From Capillimicrobium sp035565675 (GTDB lineage: Bacteria > Actinomycetota > Thermoleophilia > Solirubrobacterales > Solirubrobacteraceae): a stretch of 64,000 bases of DNA. Both the position numbers and the translations under genes were made by a program. Of this stretch, positions 60,742 through 64,000 are shown in pieces. Each line of letters begins with the position of its first letter. Positions within the stretch are counted from its first letter, which is position 1. The notes beneath the pieces were generated by a model. It did no database searches. It saw only the letters and a program-made list of their open reading frames with translations, and was not told the origin of the DNA. The stretch lies in NCBI GenBank assembly GCA_035565675.1, contig DATMSA010000088.1, positions 23,138 through 87,137 on the forward strand, given 5' to 3'.

Positions 60742-61437
60742 TCAGGCGACGTGGATGCCGCACTCGTCCTTCGTGCGGCCGGCCCAGCGCCCTTCTCGGC
60801 CGGAGCCTGGGTGGGTGCACGGCCAGCAGCCGATCGAGTCGTAGCCCCGATCGTGCAGCGGATGGTAGGGAATGTCGTTGGCCATGATGTAGCGCCACAC
60901 GTCTCGCTCGGTCCAGTCGGCGAGCGGGTTCACCTTCCACAGGCCGTGCTTGCGGTCCCATCCCAGCTTCGGGGTGCCCGCCCGCTCCTCCGACTGCTCG
61001 CGGCGCAGCCCCGACACCCAGGCCCGGCGGCCGGCGAGGTGGTCGCGCAGCGGGCGCACCTTGCGCAGCTCGCAGCACGCGTCGGGGTCGCGCTCCCATT
61101 GGCGGTCGAGCTGCAGCCCCCGGATCCCGGCGATCTCGATGCCGTAGCGCTCCTCGAGCGCGCGCCACGTCTCGCGCGTCTCGGGGAACAGCGCGCCGGT
61201 GTCCAGCGTGAAGACGGGGACCGTCGGGTCCACCTTCATCACGAGGTCGAGGATGACCGAGGCCTCCTTCTGGAAGGAGGTGGCCACGACGAGCCCCGGA
61301 TGGAAGCGCGCGACGGCCTCCGCCACGACCTCCTCGGCCGAAAGGCGTTCGAGATCGCGGGTTTCGCCCCCTGGGCGAACACCCGCAATCGAACCTGGCC
61401 CCCAGGGCCAGCGTTCGGCAGGCTCGATGGCGGCCAT
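60742..61437 (-). CDS. cysH: Adenylylsulfate (APS) reductase, assimilatory
   Basis: A 231-aa reductase. ATSFQKEASVILDLV is the phosphosulfate loop and TLDTGALFPET follows. Cysteine pairs CCELRK and CWPCTHPG form the CC...CxxC set that binds a 4Fe-4S cluster in APS reductases, absent in PAPS-specific enzymes. The C-terminal DECGIH holds the catalytic Cys. The start is ATG 61437, sharing bases with the sir stop (TGATG); an in-frame GTG lies at 61449. Confidence 0.95.
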   Translation of the reverse strand: MAAIEPAERWPWGPGSIAGVRPGGETRDLERLSAEEVVAEAVARFHPGLVVATSFQKEASVILDLVMKVDPTVPVFTLDTGALFPETRETWRALEERYGIEIAGIRGLQLDRQWERDPDACCELRKVRPLRDHLAGRRAWVSGLRREQSEERAGTPKLGWDRKHGLWKVNPLADWTERDVWRYIMANDIPYHPLHDRGYDSIGCWPCTHPGSGREGRWAGRTKDECGIHVA

Positions 61438-63260
61438 CAGACCGCGCACTCACCCTCTCCGCGCTGCACCACGAACGGGACGTTGCGGCTCCAGTCGATG
61501 AAGTTGCTCATCGTCTCCAGCGAGAACTCGATCGGCATCGCCAGATCGCGGACCTGGTCCTCGAACGCGGTGGTGCCGACGCGGGCGGCGAACGCGTTGA
61601 ACGCCTCGCCCTCGGTGCGCTCGGCCTCGTAGAAGCGGATCCACCGCTCGACGGCCTCGGGCACCCGCTTGGCGGGCAGGCGCAGCTTCAGCCGCGCGCC
61701 GTAGGCGATCTCGCCCTTCGGCGCGCCGTACTGGCCGCCGATGTGCGGGATGTAGGCGGGCAGCGTGTGCTCGCCGACCTTGATCGACGCGCCGTAGAAC
61801 CCGATGTTGGCGATGTGGTGCTGGCTGCAGCCGTTCGGGCAGCCGGACATCTTGATGTGGATCTGGCGGCTCAGCGGGTCGCTGACCTGCATCTCGGCGA
61901 GGCGCTCGCGGATGGCCAGGTTCAGGCCCATCGACGAGGTGATGCCGAGCTTGCAGGAGTCGGTCCCCGGGCACGAGACGACGTCGTCGATCTCGTCGGC
62001 GCCGGGCCGGTCGAGGCCGAGCTCGCCGAGGCGCTTCCACACGTCGTAGACCGACTCGTTGCGCACCCAGCGCAGCACGAAGTTCTGGTGGACGGTCGTG
62101 CGCGCGTAGCCGCCGGTGAAGTCGCGCATGATCGCGGCCAGCCCGCGGAACTGCTCGGGCGTGAGGTCGCCGCGCGGCACGTGCACGTGGATCGTCGAGA
62201 AGCCGTCCTGCTTCTGGGGCCGGACCGCCGACGCGACGAAGCGCTCGTACTCGGACACGTCGCCGTTGGGCGTGCCGTAGGTCTCGGGGACCGGCGGCGC
62301 CTTGGCCTCCTCGTCGTCGAGGAACAGCCGCGGCTGGACCGAGAAGTCGCGCTCGGCGACCCAGTCGCCCTTCAGCTCCTCCTCGACCTGGCGGCGCAGC
62401 TCCTCGATGCCGAACTTGTCGACGAACACCTTCAGGCGGGCGCGGGCGCGGTTGACGCGCAGCCAGTCCTGGCGGTCGAAGATGCGGAAGACGGCCTCGG
62501 CGACCTTCAGGTACTCGCCGTCGTCGGCGCCGACGAACTCGTAGAGGGTCGGCGCGATGCGCGGCATGATCGACGTGCCGCCGCCGACGCGGACCTCGAA
62601 GCCGCGGACGCCGTCGCGCACGCGGGCCAGAAAGGCGATGTCGTGGATGCCGGTGAGCGCGCGGTCCTCGGGGGCGCCGTTGAAGGCGGTCTTGACCTTG
62701 CGCGGCATGAGCTGCGTCGTGGGGTGGCGCACGAAGTAGCGCACGTACGCCCCGGCGTAGGGGGTCGTGTCGAACGGCTCGCCCTCGCACACGCCCGCCC
62801 ACGGGTCGCCGGTGACGTTGCGGACCGTGTTGCCGCAGCCCTCGCGGCTGGAGATGCCGGCGTCGCCCAGCTCGCGGATCGCCGCCGCGGCGTCGCGCAG
62901 CGGGATGTGGTGGATCTGGATGTTCTGGCGCGTCGTGATGTGGCCCTTGCGCAGCGGCGCGTACTTCTCGACGACGTCGGCGTAGGCCTCCATCTGCTCG
63001 GGCGTGATGCCGCCCATCGGGACCTTCGCGCGGATCATCTGCACGTCGGGCTGGCGCTGCCCGTACACGCCCTGCTTCAGGCGGAAGCCGATGAACTCCG
63101 GCTCGGGCGTCTCACCCGCGAGGAACTTCTCGGCCTCGTTGTCGAAGTCGTCGAACTCACGGGCCAGGATCGGGATGATGTGCCCCGGGACGTTCTCGTA
63201 GACCTCGGGGTTCTCGAGCGACCCGGTGCGGCCTCTCGGGGTGATGCTCGTCGGCTCCAT
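61437..63260 (-). CDS. sir: Ferredoxin-dependent sulfite reductase (siroheme/4Fe-4S)
   Basis: A 607-aa assimilatory enzyme that reduces sulfite to sulfide with six electrons. Two ferredoxin-like half-domains surround two siroheme domains. The cluster ligands are CPGTDSCKLG and SGCPNGCSQH (C-x5-C ... C-x3-C). GHITTRQNIQIHHIP and REGCGNTVRNVTG are the siroheme/substrate-binding segments. A nitrite role is possible but cysHDN linkage favours sulfite. First gene of the sulfur operon; TACGTT 6 nt before the ATG suggests a leaderless mRNA. Confidence 0.94.
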   Translation of the reverse strand: MEPTSITPRGRTGSLENPEVYENVPGHIIPILAREFDDFDNEAEKFLAGETPEPEFIGFRLKQGVYGQRQPDVQMIRAKVPMGGITPEQMEAYADVVEKYAPLRKGHITTRQNIQIHHIPLRDAAAAIRELGDAGISSREGCGNTVRNVTGDPWAGVCEGEPFDTTPYAGAYVRYFVRHPTTQLMPRKVKTAFNGAPEDRALTGIHDIAFLARVRDGVRGFEVRVGGGTSIMPRIAPTLYEFVGADDGEYLKVAEAVFRIFDRQDWLRVNRARARLKVFVDKFGIEELRRQVEEELKGDWVAERDFSVQPRLFLDDEEAKAPPVPETYGTPNGDVSEYERFVASAVRPQKQDGFSTIHVHVPRGDLTPEQFRGLAAIMRDFTGGYARTTVHQNFVLRWVRNESVYDVWKRLGELGLDRPGADEIDDVVSCPGTDSCKLGITSSMGLNLAIRERLAEMQVSDPLSRQIHIKMSGCPNGCSQHHIANIGFYGASIKVGEHTLPAYIPHIGGQYGAPKGEIAYGARLKLRLPAKRVPEAVERWIRFYEAERTEGEAFNAFAARVGTTAFEDQVRDLAMPIEFSLETMSNFIDWSRNVPFVVQRGEGECAV

Positions 63261-63266
63261 CGCCGA

Positions 63267-63272
63267 AACGTA
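63267..63272 (-). promoter_or_regulatory. -10 hexamer TACGTT for the sulfate-assimilation operon
   Basis: TACGTT on the minus strand ends 6 nt before the sir ATG. The spacer up to the RTX-like gene stop is only 37 bp, so further upstream elements would lie in that gene. Confidence 0.5.
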
Positions 63273-63297
63273 TCATTCCCGGGCGAGATTCACAGAT

Positions 63298-64000
63298 TTA
63301 CCTTCGCCGCTTGGGTTTCACGCGCACCACCTTCTCGCAGTTGCGCGCGACCACGTCGACGCGATCCGCGCGCACCACGTCGCGTCCGACGCCGCAGTCG
63401 ATCTGGTCGCGCTCGCCGTCGACCGCGTCGATCCGGTCGTTGCCGTAGGGCGGGCGGCACTCGGCCCAGGAGCAGGCGTCGTTCGTGTCGCCGAGGATCG
63501 TGTCGCGGCCGGGACCGCCGGTGATGCGATCGTGCCCGTAGCCGCCGACGAGCCGGTCGGCGCCCGCGCCGCCGTCGATCCGGTCGTCGAGGTCGAACCC
63601 GGTCAGGCGGTCGGCGCCCGGGCCGCCGACGAAGCTCGACCCCACGTCGCGCGTGCGGAACACCTGGAAGTCGACCGGGTCGCGGCCCGCGACGAACGCG
63701 GTGGCGACGACCAGCCGGGCGGCCTCGACGCCGATGATGTTGTCGCCCTCGCCCTCGCGCCCGTCGTTGGCCACGCCGTCGAGGGAGATCGAGACCATCG
63801 GCTGGGGCTCGTCGGCGCGCGCCGAGTACGCGGCGTCCGGGATCCGGTCGATCCCCGGTCCGCCGTCGATCACGTCGGGCGCCGCCGCGAGGTCGTCGCC
63901 GCGCAGCGAGTCCGCGCCGGGCCCGCCGCGCAGCGTGTCCGCCCCGTCGTTGCCCTCCAGGACGTCGGCGCCGGGGCCGCCGTCCAGCTCGTCGGCGCCG
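63298..64000 (-). CDS. RTX-like calcium-binding repeat protein, C-terminal part (5' end beyond window)
   Basis: About 233 codons are visible, open to the right edge. Repeats GGPGADVL, GNDGADTL, GGPGADSL, GGPGIDRI, GGPGADRL, GGAGADRL, GGYGHDRI and GGPGRDTI are hemolysin-type nonapeptides that bind Ca2+ in a parallel beta-roll. An insert of about 60 residues (SISLDGVANDGREGEGDNI) separates two repeat blocks. It ends DQIDCGVGRDVVRADRVDVV then VARNCEKV and a basic RVKPKRRR tail. The gene at 6140 has the same kind of end (DRIVCTSRHARVLADRHDVV, then a Cys). The function is unknown; it is extracellular by family. Confidence 0.85.
   Translation of the reverse strand, partial: GADELDGGPGADVLEGNDGADTLRGGPGADSLRGDDLAAAPDVIDGGPGIDRIPDAAYSARADEPQPMVSISLDGVANDGREGEGDNIIGVEAARLVVATAFVAGRDPVDFQVFRTRDVGSSFVGGPGADRLTGFDLDDRIDGGAGADRLVGGYGHDRITGGPGRDTILGDTNDACSWAECRPPYGNDRIDAVDGERDQIDCGVGRDVVRADRVDVVARNCEKVVRVKPKRRR

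Overview
The window is very GC-rich and gene-dense. It carries actinobacterial hallmarks: an AfsR/SARP-type regulator, DrrAB-type ABC genes, a tRNA without encoded CCA, and many starts with a TAnnnT hexamer 6-9 nt upstream and no Shine-Dalgarno, as expected of leaderless mRNAs. Together with secreted proteins carrying RTX-like GGxGxD calcium-binding repeats and a collagen-like secreted protein, this suggests a deep-branching soil actinobacterium such as Thermoleophilia/Solirubrobacterales. That placement is inference; no rRNA is present.

Layout. 0-15.5 kb: tail of a probable SRPBCC gene, tRNA-Phe, endonuclease IV (nfo), a 1047-aa AfsR-like regulator, a drug-type ABC exporter, an RTX-like secreted protein, an M23 peptidase, a MrfA-type repair helicase coupled to a divergent folP-like gene, a HAD phosphatase, a compositionally distinct Fic gene, and gpsA. 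15.5-31.5 kb: a P-type ATPase with a tandem Usp protein, a DesKR-type two-component system, a truncated glycerate-kinase-like ORF, a slipin/NfeD pair, an XRE/MLTR regulator between a SnoaL-like gene and an MFS pump with two matching candidate operators, LigC-type DNA ligase, an EamA exporter with a small coupled leader ORF facing a LysR gene, an SDR and an MMPL transporter.

31.5-40.8 kb: a catabolic locus. LacI regulator and aminotransferase genes run leftward. Rightward runs a tightly overlapping operon: class II HDAC-like amidohydrolase, UrtABCDE-like ABC importer (five genes) and an M20 deacylase/peptidase. Two near-identical 18-20 bp palindromes lie between LacI and the operon. The likely job is import and hydrolysis of an N-acylated or amide compound.

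40.8-49.6 kb: eight leftward genes linked by 1-4 nt overlaps or a 1-nt gap. They encode a proline-rich coiled-coil protein, a small membrane protein that appears to start at CTG, a GspE-N-like protein, a GT2 synthase with an N-terminal MshEN (c-di-GMP-type) domain, a polytopic GT39-like protein, a coiled-coil protein and two lipoproteins, one a PstS-like binding protein interrupted by a roughly 120-aa coiled coil. I read this as an unrecognised, possibly c-di-GMP-gated, envelope-glycan machine, the best candidate here for an undescribed system.

49.7-64 kb: sucCD, a HAD/MBL/VOC operon, the collagen-like protein, an acyl-CoA carboxylase alpha subunit (biotin carboxylase plus BCCP) with GNAT gene, a complete assimilatory sulfate operon (sir, cysH, TauE-type transporter, cysD, cysNC), and the C-terminus of a second RTX-like protein running off the right edge.
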